Assembly (NCBI RefSeq): GCF_026342835.1
Contig: NZ_JAPEMI010000001.1
Span: forward strand, 6,144,501-6,208,500
Source: Streptomyces sp. NBC_00154
Lineage (GTDB): Bacteria; Actinomycetota; Actinomycetes; Streptomycetales; Streptomycetaceae
Length of the DNA: 64,000 nucleotides
Direction: 5' to 3'
Shown here: positions 44,482-52,492 of the stretch, piece after piece
Numbering within the stretch: the stretch's first letter is position 1
Layout of the letters: every line of letters starts with the position of its first letter
The notes under the pieces: model-generated
What the model was told of the DNA's origin: nothing
The model's input: only the letters and a program-made list of their open reading frames with translations
Databases searched by the model: none
Made by a program: the position numbers and the translations under genes

Positions 44482-45310
44482 CGTTCCTCCTTGAGAGTCA
44501 GATCCCGGGGGGCGGCCGGGTTGCGCCGGGGTTTCGTTCGCCGGCCCTCCATCCGGGGCGAAGGCTGCCGACGGGTCGAAGCGGCGCACCAGATCGCCAG
44601 CCGTCTCATGCTGCTCCTGGTCCCTGATGGCGTCCGCGATCTGCTTGGCCAGCAACCTCCGTTGGGTGTCCCCATCCTCGAGGCTCAGGGCGTTCAGCGC
44701 GTCCGCGAGGTGGTCCGCGGCCGTGGGTGCTTGCTCGAAGGCTGCCGCCTGCCATTCCGAGGGCTCCTTTCCGTCCTGTTCCTCACGCGGCTGAGGGATG
44801 AGGTCCCGCAACCGTTCGGGAACGTCGGTGTCGTTGGCCGCGGAGGTAAGCCTGGCGAGCATGCCGAGGTCTTCCACGGGCCTCTCCACCTGTTTGTCGT
44901 TTGCTGTCGGGAAGCAGTGAGCTGAGCGCACCGCTCAGCTCGTGCTGGACGAGTGAGACCCGACCGGGCTCCCGCTGCTCGGTGACTACTCGGGCACGGT
45001 CCAGTACGCATTCGACGGCGAGGCCCGCCGGGTTCAGTAGCCGGCCGGGACGGGAAGCGTCGAGGGCGTACCAGCGAACGGTTGCGGAGATCAAGAAGTC
45101 GTAGTCGGCCCATCGACCGGGAAGTGCCACCCGGCTGACGTGGTGCTCCGTGCGCTCGATGGGAGCCGCCGTGAGGTGTTCCTCGAAGGCGACCGGCACG
45201 GAGCCGCGGCGGAGCCCGGCGATTTTGAAAGCCACGGCCGGGGCTGCGACGAGGAGCACCGCACCGGCGACCCGGATCAGAGGTCGGACAACGTCGTCGC
45301 TAGCGACTGG
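44482..45310 (-). pseudogene. Membrane-anchored hypothetical, internal deletion and frameshift
   Basis: The N-terminal part in one frame has a membrane helix (LIRVAGAVLLVAAPAVAF) followed by RTEHHVSRVALPGRWADYDF and RVSLVQHELSGALSSLLPD. The C-terminal part in another frame reads VEDLGMLARLTSAANDTDVP, then acidic helical sequence. Compared with remembered relatives a central segment (about 60 residues) is missing at the frame change near 44920. No start codon is evident. It formed a two-gene unit with 44035-44481. Confidence 0.5.
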
Positions 45311-45933
45311 AACCAGGCGCCGTGGGAAAACGGCTCGGGCGGGCCGACCTCCATGCCGAGTTCGGCGGCCGCCAAGGCGTAGTCCCCCTCGTCCAGGGGG
45401 AGGGCGAGCAGCTCGTGGAGTTCGCCCACGAGGCGCGCGACCAGTTGGGGGTCGGTGGTGGCGGCGTAGTCGGCGACGGCGACGTCGTGGTCGGGGAATT
45501 CGTCGACGATGTCCTGCGAGAACCAGCCGCCGAGCAGTTGCGCGGTCTCCGGGAAGCGCGCGTGCCACTCCCAGTGCGTCTGGGGGGACGATGGTTCCGG
45601 GACGTCGCCCTCCTCGATGCTCTTCTTCAGGTGGTCTGCCAGCACCATCAGCCAGCCGCCGATCTCCGACTGCGGCTTTCCGGTGTCCGGGATCGCGTAG
45701 AACTCGCCCAGGTCCTGCCGGATGCGGCCCGGAGGGTTGCGGCTGTACTCACGCAGCTGGCGCTCCGCCTCCGCGATGGCCGAGGGGCGGGTGTGCCAGG
45801 TGTGACGGAGGTACGCGTCCAGTGCGCGACTGCGCCGCTCCGGGGTGTCGTCGGCCGGCTGCCCCAGGTACGCGCGCATCACCTGGTCCAGCTCGCCGTA
45901 CCGGCGGTCGTGTTCGAGGGCCCTCATGGGCAT
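45277..45933 (-). CDS. CdiI-type immunity protein for RNase A-like toxin
   Basis: 218 aa from ATG 45933; a second Met two residues later is also possible. The C-terminal half matches the CdiI_2-type immunity pattern: FPETAQLLGGWFSQDIVDEF, followed by DPQLVARLVGELHELL and ending HGAWFQSLATTLSD. The N-terminal half (LRHTWHTRPSAIAEAERQLR ... GGWLMVLADHLKKSIEEG) is extra. It starts 14 nt after the orphan toxin tip at 45947-46246, the normal toxin-immunity order. It should neutralise a cytoplasmic RNase toxin by direct binding. The assignment is from family pattern and context. Confidence 0.7.
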   Translation of the reverse strand: MPMRALEHDRRYGELDQVMRAYLGQPADDTPERRSRALDAYLRHTWHTRPSAIAEAERQLREYSRNPPGRIRQDLGEFYAIPDTGKPQSEIGGWLMVLADHLKKSIEEGDVPEPSSPQTHWEWHARFPETAQLLGGWFSQDIVDEFPDHDVAVADYAATTDPQLVARLVGELHELLALPLDEGDYALAAAELGMEVGPPEPFSHGAWFQSLATTLSDL

Positions 45934-45946
45934 GTGCGTGCGACCC

Positions 45947-46246
45947 CTACAGGTAGAACGGGACGGTCGTGTGGACGACGAAGCCGTGCGGGCTCGACGG
46001 CTCGCGGCGCAGCACCACGCGCGCCGCGCGGACGTCGACGGGCCCGCGCCCGATCAGCAGCTCGGCCTCGAGCTGGACCCGGCCCACGGGCTCCTCGCGG
46101 GAGGGCCAGGCGGCCTCGACGGTGAGGCGGGCGCGGGTGTTCTGGGCGAGCCAGCGGTGGATGACCTGCTCGTTGGCAGTCACCACCTGCTGGGTGGCCC
46201 ACTGGGCGGTCTCCCGGTCGGGATAGGAGGCAGAACGGGTCAGCAC
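45947..46246 (-). CDS. Orphan C-terminal tip of RNase A-like CdiA toxin
   Basis: 99 aa from GTG 46246; a TGA lies five codons upstream in frame, so it is free-standing. The pattern SASYPDRETAQWATQQVV, NEQVIHRWL, VGRVQLEAELLIGRG and VVLRREPSSPHGFVVHTTVP corresponds to the last two-thirds of the RNase A-like CdiA C-terminal domain. It aligns with the same part of the full toxin at 48326-50095. The segment with the catalytic histidines (HTLxxHVG in the full toxin) is absent, so it is probably inactive. It looks like a displaced toxin cassette kept with its immunity gene. Confidence 0.7.
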   Translation of the reverse strand: MLTRSASYPDRETAQWATQQVVTANEQVIHRWLAQNTRARLTVEAAWPSREEPVGRVQLEAELLIGRGPVDVRAARVVLRREPSSPHGFVVHTTVPFYL

Positions 46247-46297
46247 GGGGGCATCCTCTCAAATCGCCTGGTCGGTAGCTGCGCTCGTAGGGGGCAG

Positions 46298-46305
46298 GAA
46301 AAAGC
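46298..46305. repeat. 8-bp target duplication, left copy
   Basis: GAAAAAGC directly before the ISL3 element; the identical copy follows at 47721-47728. Confidence 0.9.
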
Positions 46306-47720
46306 GGCTCTCCTGTCGCTTCCGTGGGTCGCTGACCAGGGCTGATACGCAGAACACGCCGTAGCCCGGCTACGTTTCGACTTGCGACAGTACGAAACGG
46401 AAGAACCTGGATACGGCGTGCGATCTGCAAGCATATGGACTCGGCTGCTCGGAGTCGAACACACGGTGGTCGCGTCGGTCGAGGCCGAGGAGGGCAACGG
46501 CGCGGAGGCGGGCCCCTGGGATGTGGTGATCGTGGCCCATGCCCGCCCGGCGAAGAGGCGGCGGCAGCGGTGCGGGGTCTGCGGTCGCCGGTGCGCCCGG
46601 TTCGACAACGGCGAGGGCCGCCGGCGCTGGCGTGCCCTGGACCTGGGGGTGGTCCGGGCGTTCATCGAGGCCGACGCGCCGCGGGTGTCCTGTCCCGAGC
46701 ACGGTGTGGTCGTCGCCCACGTGCCCTGGGCCCGCCACGGTGCCGGGCACACCCTGGCCTTCGACGACACGGTGGCCTGGCTGGCCACGCACTGCTCGAA
46801 GACCACGGTGGTCCAACTGCTGAGGATCGGCTGGCGCACGGTCGGCGGCATCTGCGCCCGCGTGTGGTCGGACGTCGAACAGCGCGTGGACCTGCTCGCG
46901 GGCCTTACCCGGATCGGCATCGACGAGATCTCCTACAAGCGGCACCACAAGTACCTGACCGTGGTGGTCGACCACGACAGCGGCCGGCTCGTGTGGGCGG
47001 CGGCCGGCCGGGACAAGGAGACACTGCGGTCCTTCTTCGACCTGCTCGGACCTGAACGCTCCGCGAAGATCACCCACGTGTCCGCGGATGCCGCCGACTG
47101 GATCGCGAAGGTAGTCGCCGAGCGCTGCCCGCAGGCGGTGCGGGTGATGGACCCGTTCCACGTCGTGCAGTGGGCCACCGACGCCCTGGACACCGTGCGC
47201 CGCGAGGTCTGGAACGCCGAGCGCGGCGGCAAGGGCCGCGCCACCCCGGGCTCGAAGTCACTGAAGAAGGCCCGCTGGGCCCTGTGGAAACGCCCTGAGG
47301 ACCTCACCGAACACCAGCGCGCGCAACTGGAGTTCATCGCGAAAGCCCACCCCGTCCTGCACCGCGCATACCTGCTCAAGGAGGGCCTTCGCCTGGCGTT
47401 GAAATCCGGCCCCGACACCCCCGAGGCCCTCCTCGACTGGGTGTCTTGGGCCCGCCGCTCCCGACTGGAGCCCTTCGTCAAGCTGCAACGGGCCATCGTC
47501 AAGCACTGGGACGCCATCACGGCGGCAGCCGAGCACTCCATGAGCAACGGGATCGTGGAGAGCATGAACACCAAGATCCGCCTGATCACCCGCATGGCCT
47601 TCGGCTTCAAGGACCCCGCAGCGCTCATCGCACTGACCATGCTCAGCCTCGGCGGCCACCGACCCCACCTACCAGGGCGTCAAGCTGCATGAACCTACCC
47701 ACGGAAGCGACAGGAGAGCC
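46306..47720 (+). mobile_element. ISL3-family insertion sequence, 1415 bp
   Basis: Perfect 24-bp terminal inverted repeats (46306-46329 and 47697-47720, starting GGCTCTCCTGTCGCTTCC) flanked by the 8-bp duplication GAAAAAGC, with one transposase gene. An 8-bp duplication is the ISL3 rule. It sits in the gap between the full toxin's immunity gene and the orphan toxin tip, so it does not break either. Confidence 0.95.
46418..47692 (+). CDS. ISL3-family transposase
   Basis: 424 aa from GTG 46418 (family members begin with a VRxxxxWxRLLG-like motif); ATG 46382 would add 12 residues. The N-terminal zinc finger is RCGVCGRRC with a distal C-x-H (SCPEH). The helix-turn-helix region is CSKTTVVQLLRIGWRTVGGI. 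Catalytic motifs lie in GIDEISYKRHHKYLTVVVD, HVSADAADWI and NGIVESMNTKIR. The gene is intact and fills the element, so the IS may be active. Confidence 0.94.
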   Translation: MRSASIWTRLLGVEHTVVASVEAEEGNGAEAGPWDVVIVAHARPAKRRRQRCGVCGRRCARFDNGEGRRRWRALDLGVVRAFIEADAPRVSCPEHGVVVAHVPWARHGAGHTLAFDDTVAWLATHCSKTTVVQLLRIGWRTVGGICARVWSDVEQRVDLLAGLTRIGIDEISYKRHHKYLTVVVDHDSGRLVWAAAGRDKETLRSFFDLLGPERSAKITHVSADAADWIAKVVAERCPQAVRVMDPFHVVQWATDALDTVRREVWNAERGGKGRATPGSKSLKKARWALWKRPEDLTEHQRAQLEFIAKAHPVLHRAYLLKEGLRLALKSGPDTPEALLDWVSWARRSRLEPFVKLQRAIVKHWDAITAAAEHSMSNGIVESMNTKIRLITRMAFGFKDPAALIALTMLSLGGHRPHLPGRQAA

Positions 47721-47734
47721 GAAAAAGCGGATCA

Positions 47735-48298
47735 TCAGTCGGAGAAGGTCCAGAACAGGCCGACCTCGGTGTCCGAGACGATGACGAGGCCGCAGTCCTC
47801 CGTGAAGACACCCAACGGGCTGTACCCCAGGCTCTCCAGCGTGAAGTCGAGCGTGCCGGGCGCGCTGCCGTGCTTCGTGACGTTGGTGTGATAGGTGGCC
47901 TTGTCGCCGTAACGCGCGAGAATCGTGCGCGCCATCGCCCGCAGTTCGTCCGGGGATTCGTCGAAGTATCGGAGATTGGACAGGGTGCAGCCGGACTCCG
48001 TGAGGGCCAGGAGCAGGTTCTCGGCGCTGGCCCGGTCGATCTCCTTGAGGCGCGGCGCGACGTACTCCGGAGGGTGGACGGCGAAGGGCCACGTGGGGTT
48101 CCCCACGCGCTCCGGGTCTTTTTCCGCGTCGTCGACGCGAGCCCAGCCTCGGGGGTCCGGCACGTTCCGGGTCATCAGGGCGGGGACATCGAGCGTCCAG
48201 TCCTCGTGAAAGCGTGGGCCGGTAGTGATGTACGCATACGCGTCCCTGTACAGGTGGCGTACCGCAGCGTCCCAGGACGTCTGGTTGACGGACGGCAT
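47735..48298 (-). CDS. Putative immunity protein of the full-length toxin
   Basis: 187 aa starting 27 nt after the toxin stop codon. It has no signal peptide and an acidic/aromatic composition (MPSVNQTSWDAAVRHLYRDA ... GLVIVSDTEVGLFWTFSD). I do not recognise the family. Its position directly after a polymorphic toxin with the same orientation is where immunity genes sit, so this role is inferred from context. It differs from the CdiI-type protein at 45277, so the two modules would have different immunity proteins. The ISL3 element lies 14 bp beyond its stop. Confidence 0.55.
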   Translation of the reverse strand: MPSVNQTSWDAAVRHLYRDAYAYITTGPRFHEDWTLDVPALMTRNVPDPRGWARVDDAEKDPERVGNPTWPFAVHPPEYVAPRLKEIDRASAENLLLALTESGCTLSNLRYFDESPDELRAMARTILARYGDKATYHTNVTKHGSAPGTLDFTLESLGYSPLGVFTEDCGLVIVSDTEVGLFWTFSD

Positions 48299-48325
48299 GT
48301 GGTGGGGGCCTTTCTCAGCGGAGCG

Positions 48326-50095
48326 CTAGGGCTTGTAGGGCATCGACGTCATGACGGTAAACGGCGGGTTGCGGCTGCTGTCGTACTTGAGGCGCGTCTC
48401 GATGCCGTTCACGTCGTACGCCTTGGCGCCGATCCCTCCCTCTTTGTAACCGGACTTCGGGTCGTTCGGGTCCACCGGCTGCTTGAACACGCTGCGGCCG
48501 CTGGTCTCGCCGGGCGGCGCGGTCGAACGGAACTTCTCGACATCTCCGTCGGTCAGCTGTGGTGGGCCCTTGATCCACGCTTCGATGGCGGCCTTGTTCT
48601 TATTGAGGTTGTGCTCGGTCAGATCCTCCGCCCGTTGGTAGTTCGAGAAGGCCGAAGAGGAACCGGGGTACGGCTTGCCGTGCGGCCATGCCTGTGTCGG
48701 TCCGTTCGACTGCTGGTCACGCAGGCGCTGCGCCAGCTGCTCGTCCGTCTTGCCGACGTGCTTGTCCAGCGTGTGGCCGTCCGCCATGTACTCGTTCGCG
48801 GCGAGGTTCAGGTCGTACGTGCCGTTCGAGTCGGTCTTCAGCCAGACCTGTGAGCCCTTGAACTCCTCCAGGGCCCGGGCGCCGAATCCGTGTGCCCGGG
48901 CGACGCCGGCCTCGAACTTGGGGGCGCTCAGGTATGCCTCGTCCAGCGGCCCCTTCAGCGCCTCCATGCGGACGGTCAGGCCTCCCAGGATGCCAGTGTA
49001 TTTGTCGACGATCCCGTTCAGCTTGCCCGTGTCGATGTTCAGTACCGTCTTGACGTCGAACGACAGGATCAGGCCCGCGCCCTTGCCGATCACGGAGGTG
49101 ACGGTGCCGAGCAGGCTCTTGGCATCCTTGGGCTTGGCCAGGTCTTCGAGGATCTCCTTGGCGGCCTTCCACATGGCGCGGTGGAGCTCGTCCGCGACGT
49201 CGCGGTTCAGGTCGACGGCTGCTTCCGCGTACTCGCGGAGGATGGTGGCGATGTTGTCTGCCGTGTCCTTCAGTACGGCCAGGACCGGCTCGCTGCCCGT
49301 GGGGACGCGGGGCGTGCCCGGACCGGAGTTGGCGGTCTGCCCCCACTGATAGCCATGCCGCTGCTGCCCCCATGCCGTCCCTCCCCACAGGGCGCTGCAG
49401 AAGGTCCGCATCGCGGCTTCCCAGTCCGCCTGCTGGTGGTTGGTGATGGCACCGACAGCCTGGGTGAGCTGGTCCGCCCCCATCGTCGCGACGATGGAGA
49501 CGTTCATCCAGCTATGGCACAGGGAGTTGAGGTAGTGCTGCTGTGGGAAGGGGTGTACGTCCGCCACCCTTCCGATCCGGAACACGTTCTTGCACAGTGG
49601 CTGGAGGACGTCTCGGACAATTTCGGGTATGCCCTCCATCAGGCCGCGCAGGATGTCGTCGCCGCCGTCGTCGTCGCCCCACTTGATGTCGGGTACCGAG
49701 TCGAAGTTCGGCGCCTTGTCGATGACCGCGGGCCGCGGGCGCTGCTCGGCCGTCTTCCCCGGCTTGGGGTGGGCCGCCGCGTCAGCCCTGGTGTAGGCGT
49801 TGGCCGTCTCGGTGAACCCGACCGCCACACCGCCGACGCTGAGCACGGACCGGCCCCAGACCTCCAGCCAGCGATTGCCGATCTTCATGTACGACTGGGC
49901 AAACTTCCGAGCCTCGGTGCCGGCGCCCCCTGCGTCGGGGTACTTGCCCAGCTCCCCCAGAAGCTTGTTGGCACCGCGTAACAGGTACTCCTGCTGCACG
50001 GCGACCCGGCCGGACACCGACCAGAGATCGCTCGGCTTGACGTCGATGGTGCCGTTGCCGCCCGGCGACTGGGCGGGTGCGGAGGGGCCGGCCAT
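48326..50095 (-). CDS. Polymorphic toxin with RNase A-like CdiA C-terminal domain
   Basis: 589 aa from ATG 50095, overlapping the stop of the WXG100 gene (TGATG). The N-terminal about 130 residues are helical and ESX-substrate-like (DVKPSDLWSVSGRVAVQQEY ... FAQSYMKIGNRWLEVWGRS). A long helical middle region (about 200-380) follows. Residues about 436-589 form an RNase A-like CdiA toxin domain: GHTLDKHVGKTDEQLAQRL with the two catalytic-type histidines, the helix LTEHNLNKNKAAIEAWI, GRSVF, and the last strands TRLKYD and FTVMTSMPY. It should be exported by a type VII (ESX) system and degrade RNA in target cells. No export machinery is encoded nearby. Confidence 0.78.
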   Translation of the reverse strand: MAGPSAPAQSPGGNGTIDVKPSDLWSVSGRVAVQQEYLLRGANKLLGELGKYPDAGGAGTEARKFAQSYMKIGNRWLEVWGRSVLSVGGVAVGFTETANAYTRADAAAHPKPGKTAEQRPRPAVIDKAPNFDSVPDIKWGDDDGGDDILRGLMEGIPEIVRDVLQPLCKNVFRIGRVADVHPFPQQHYLNSLCHSWMNVSIVATMGADQLTQAVGAITNHQQADWEAAMRTFCSALWGGTAWGQQRHGYQWGQTANSGPGTPRVPTGSEPVLAVLKDTADNIATILREYAEAAVDLNRDVADELHRAMWKAAKEILEDLAKPKDAKSLLGTVTSVIGKGAGLILSFDVKTVLNIDTGKLNGIVDKYTGILGGLTVRMEALKGPLDEAYLSAPKFEAGVARAHGFGARALEEFKGSQVWLKTDSNGTYDLNLAANEYMADGHTLDKHVGKTDEQLAQRLRDQQSNGPTQAWPHGKPYPGSSSAFSNYQRAEDLTEHNLNKNKAAIEAWIKGPPQLTDGDVEKFRSTAPPGETSGRSVFKQPVDPNDPKSGYKEGGIGAKAYDVNGIETRLKYDSSRNPPFTVMTSMPYKP

Positions 50096-50400
50096 CAGGC
50101 GCCGCCTCCCCAGCCTTCGAGTACAGACCTGTTGGCCGCGGCGTAGTTCAGGTGCCCTTTCACCACTACCTCGTGGAGCCAGGCTTGGGTGGCTTTGAGG
50201 TCGTCGGCGGAGTGGCTCCACTTGTCCAGCTCGTCGATGAAGGCCTCGCGTGCCTCACCGTCCCAGCTCAGCACGGCCTTGGCGGTCCGCTCGTACAATG
50301 TGTCCAGCTTCTCGTTGAGGACGCGGAGGATCGCCTCCAGATCCCCCGAAAGTCGCTGCAGGGTGGCGAAATCGACGGTGATCCGGTCTTCGTCCGGCAT
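50095..50400 (-). CDS. WXG100-family ESX protein
   Basis: 101 aa from ATG 50400. Two helices flank the turn motif VLSWDGEAREAFIDEL, a W-x-G variant (WDG), as in WXG100 proteins. Its stop overlaps the toxin start, so the two are translated together, and it probably forms the secretion partner or chaperone for the toxin N-terminus. Confidence 0.82.
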   Translation of the reverse strand: MPDEDRITVDFATLQRLSGDLEAILRVLNEKLDTLYERTAKAVLSWDGEAREAFIDELDKWSHSADDLKATQAWLHEVVVKGHLNYAAANRSVLEGWGGGA

Positions 50401-50694
50401 GGTATTGATCCCCCTCGGTTCAGACGTCCGCGATGCTGCTCATCGGTTGGGCGGCATCTGTTGCGGGCGCCGTGTCGAGCGTGCCGATCATATGACCGTC
50501 CCATCGGTTGCCCGCCCTTGAGGGATAGGGGATAAGGGTGATGGGGGAGGGTGGTGGGTAAGCCGCCGCAAGCGGCCCCATTCAACTGAGGGCCGGCCCC
50601 CGTGGTGTGGGATATCGCATGCCTGTGGAGGTGTGTCCGCGTTGCTAGGGTGGCTTGCGACTTGCAACACAAGTTCACATACGGGGGAACCGGC
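50401..50694. promoter_or_regulatory. Divergent promoter region between two WXG100 genes
   Basis: About 290 bp between the minus-strand WXG100-toxin operon and a plus-strand WXG100-like gene. It includes an AT-richer stretch (GATAGGGGATAAGG near 50525-50538). No clear operator is identified. Confidence 0.35.
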
Positions 50695-51080
50695 ATGGGC
50701 GTTGAGCCCAAACTCGCCTATACGTCCTCGCAGTTGAGGAAACTGGCGAGCGATCTGGATGACATGCAGGAGCATCTCGGCGAACAAGTCAAGCGCATGG
50801 ACGAGATCGTCGACGGCATCGAGACCGGCTGGCGGGGCCCACTGCCACGGCCTATCGATCGCTCCACCGTGGCGCAGCGGAGGATGCAGTCCGCATCGGG
50901 CAGAACATCCAATTCTTGGCGGAGGCCATTCGTCTGAGCGAAGGCGGCTTCACGAACCAGGAACTCGAGACCCTCGAACAGTTCCGCAGAGTCCAGGCCG
51001 ACGTCGATGTCGAAGCGGCCGCCGACGCGCTGTCTACACCGACGACCCAAGCGCCGCGCAGTCGCCTGCAGGACTTCTGA
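50695..51080 (+). pseudogene. WXG100-like protein, one frameshift
   Basis: From ATG 50695: MGVEPKLAYTSSQLRKLASD, LGEQVKRMDEIVDGIETGWRG (the W-x-G turn), then a one-base loss near 50841. The frame continues TATAYRSLHRGAAEDAVRI, QFLAEAIRLSEGGF and QELETLEQFRRVQADVD to the stop at 51078-51080. The corrected product would be about 128 aa. It stands divergent to the toxin operon and was probably a second WXG100 partner. Confidence 0.72.
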
Positions 51081-51164
51081 CGCACAAAAAGCCCTCGGCT
51101 CGACCCTGCCGACGGCCCTCCAGGCTGCCGTCGCTGCCGTCTCGGGACGATCTCGGCCCTGACG

Positions 51165-51600
51165 GTGAGGTTCAGTGCTCCGGCCGTGGCTTCGGACGTC
51201 GCCGTACTGTGCGCGACGGACCCGCCGCCGCGGGCGAGGCTTCGGCTCGGCGTCACGCCGGTGTCGCGTACCGGGGACCAGGGGGGTGCGTACGCCGATG
51301 CGGCGTACGCGCGTCACCGCTGGTGGAGGGTGCTGCGCACCGCCACGGTAAGCGTGTTCGTCCAGCGCTTCAGCTCCACTCCGCGTGGCGCACGCCTCGC
51401 TCGCCCGCTCGTGCTGAACCGGCTCGACGCCTGGGGCATACCGCACGGCAGCGAGGCATCCGACACCGCCGCCCTGCTCGTCGCGGAGCTCGCCGCCCAC
51501 GTCGTCACGCACGGCCGCTTCCACGACCGGGACTTCGAGGTCACCGCCGAGATCCGTGGCTGGGCCCTGTCTATCGCGGACTCCGATACTCGGGGCAAAC
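51165..51600 (+). pseudogene. Histidine-kinase-like ATP-binding protein, decayed
   Basis: The recognisable part is QRFSSTPRGARLARPLVLNR, followed by GSEASDTAALLVAELAAHVVTHGR. In family members the last motif is AELAANAVTHGR; the ATP/Mg-binding Asn is His here. The frame continues with FEVTAEIRGWALSIADSD and then loses similarity near 51600. It is another RsbW-type relative, probably inactive. Confidence 0.55.
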
Positions 51601-51911
51601 TCCGGCCCCCGCCCCGGGCGTGCCACGCCCCGACTTCACCGGCGAGAGGGACTTCGCGCTGCCTTCCCTTTTCTCGCAGGAGATCGCCGAGTTCGGTGAC
51701 CCCACCCGTGGCCGGGGTGCCATGGACGACCTCGTCGCCGCGTTCACCGGCCTGAGCGGGCCCAGCCCCAAGGAGCTCGGCGGCGTGCTGCGCCGCCACC
51801 GGCTCACCGGCGCCGTCCTGGAGACCCTCGACGGCATCCCCAGGACCCTCGCCGAGATCACCGAGGTGCTTCCCCGCTACGCAATCACGTGGACAGTGCG
51901 ATCGGGTACCT
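51601..51911 (+). other. Open stretch with coding bias, unidentified
   Basis: In a different frame from the preceding fragment the sequence reads DFTGERDFALPSLFSQEIAE, then AMDDLVAAFTGLSGPSPKEL and GAVLETLDGIPRTLAEI. Codon bias is good, but there is no start and no family I know. It is probably the tail of a lost gene. Confidence 0.35.
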
Positions 51912-51992
51912 TGACGGTTGTCTTAACGGAGGTTGGTGGACACGAACAGGGACAATCCCAACCGCCAGGTGCGACTGAGCTTCCTCGGTCTG
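51912..51992 (+). repeat. Direct repeat, copy 1 (partner 56014-56093)
   Basis: An approximately 80-bp sequence beginning TGACGGTTGTCTTAACGGAG, almost identical over the first half to the partner 4.1 kb downstream. It contains GGAGGTTG followed by GTG and the short frame DTNRDNPNRQVRLSFLG, which is conserved in both copies and then stops. Confidence 0.7.
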
Positions 51993-52032
51993 TGAGTCGC
52001 TTAGGTGGGACTGTAGAGGGGAAGTCCGGCCG

Positions 52033-52190
52033 CACCAACTGAGTGGCGCGCACGACTGCCCTCCGGTCCGCTGGTTACTGAGCTTCGCTCCACTTCGGGC
52101 GCAGGGAAGACTTCCTTCACCGTCGTCCACCTGTTCCCCATGACGCATCATGCGGACCGCGTGGCGATCCTTGAATCGGCGGCTAAGGGC
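52033..52190. repeat. Dispersed repeat, copy 2 (partner 43876-44020)
   Basis: Diverged copy with the same block order as 43876-44020, containing the MTHHADRVAILE-type peptide frame. It directly follows direct repeat copy 1. Confidence 0.5.
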
Positions 52191-52492
52191 TTCTGAACTG
52201 CAGTTTTGTGCGTGCCGCTTATGGGCGGGGGAGAGGCAGGTGTCGGAGCGCCAGCCAAGGCGGGCCTCACCCAGGCACGGCCACGGCCGGAAGCTTGCCG
52301 TCGCGTAGACGCTCAGCCTCGCACTTGTCCAGGACCTCTGCGTCGTCCATCACCACGACGACCGGCTCATCGGGGGATGCCGACGACAGGGCTTCCTCGA
52401 GTTCGTCGTGGTAGCCCGTGACGTCAGGCGGACGGCCGGGCGACCCTGAGCGAGGGGCTGCCCGGCCGGGACAGCCCCTGGGCCCTGAGCGG
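52191..52492. other. About 300 bp without a gene
   Basis: No recognisable frame between the repeat and the GH105 pseudogene. Confidence 0.4.
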
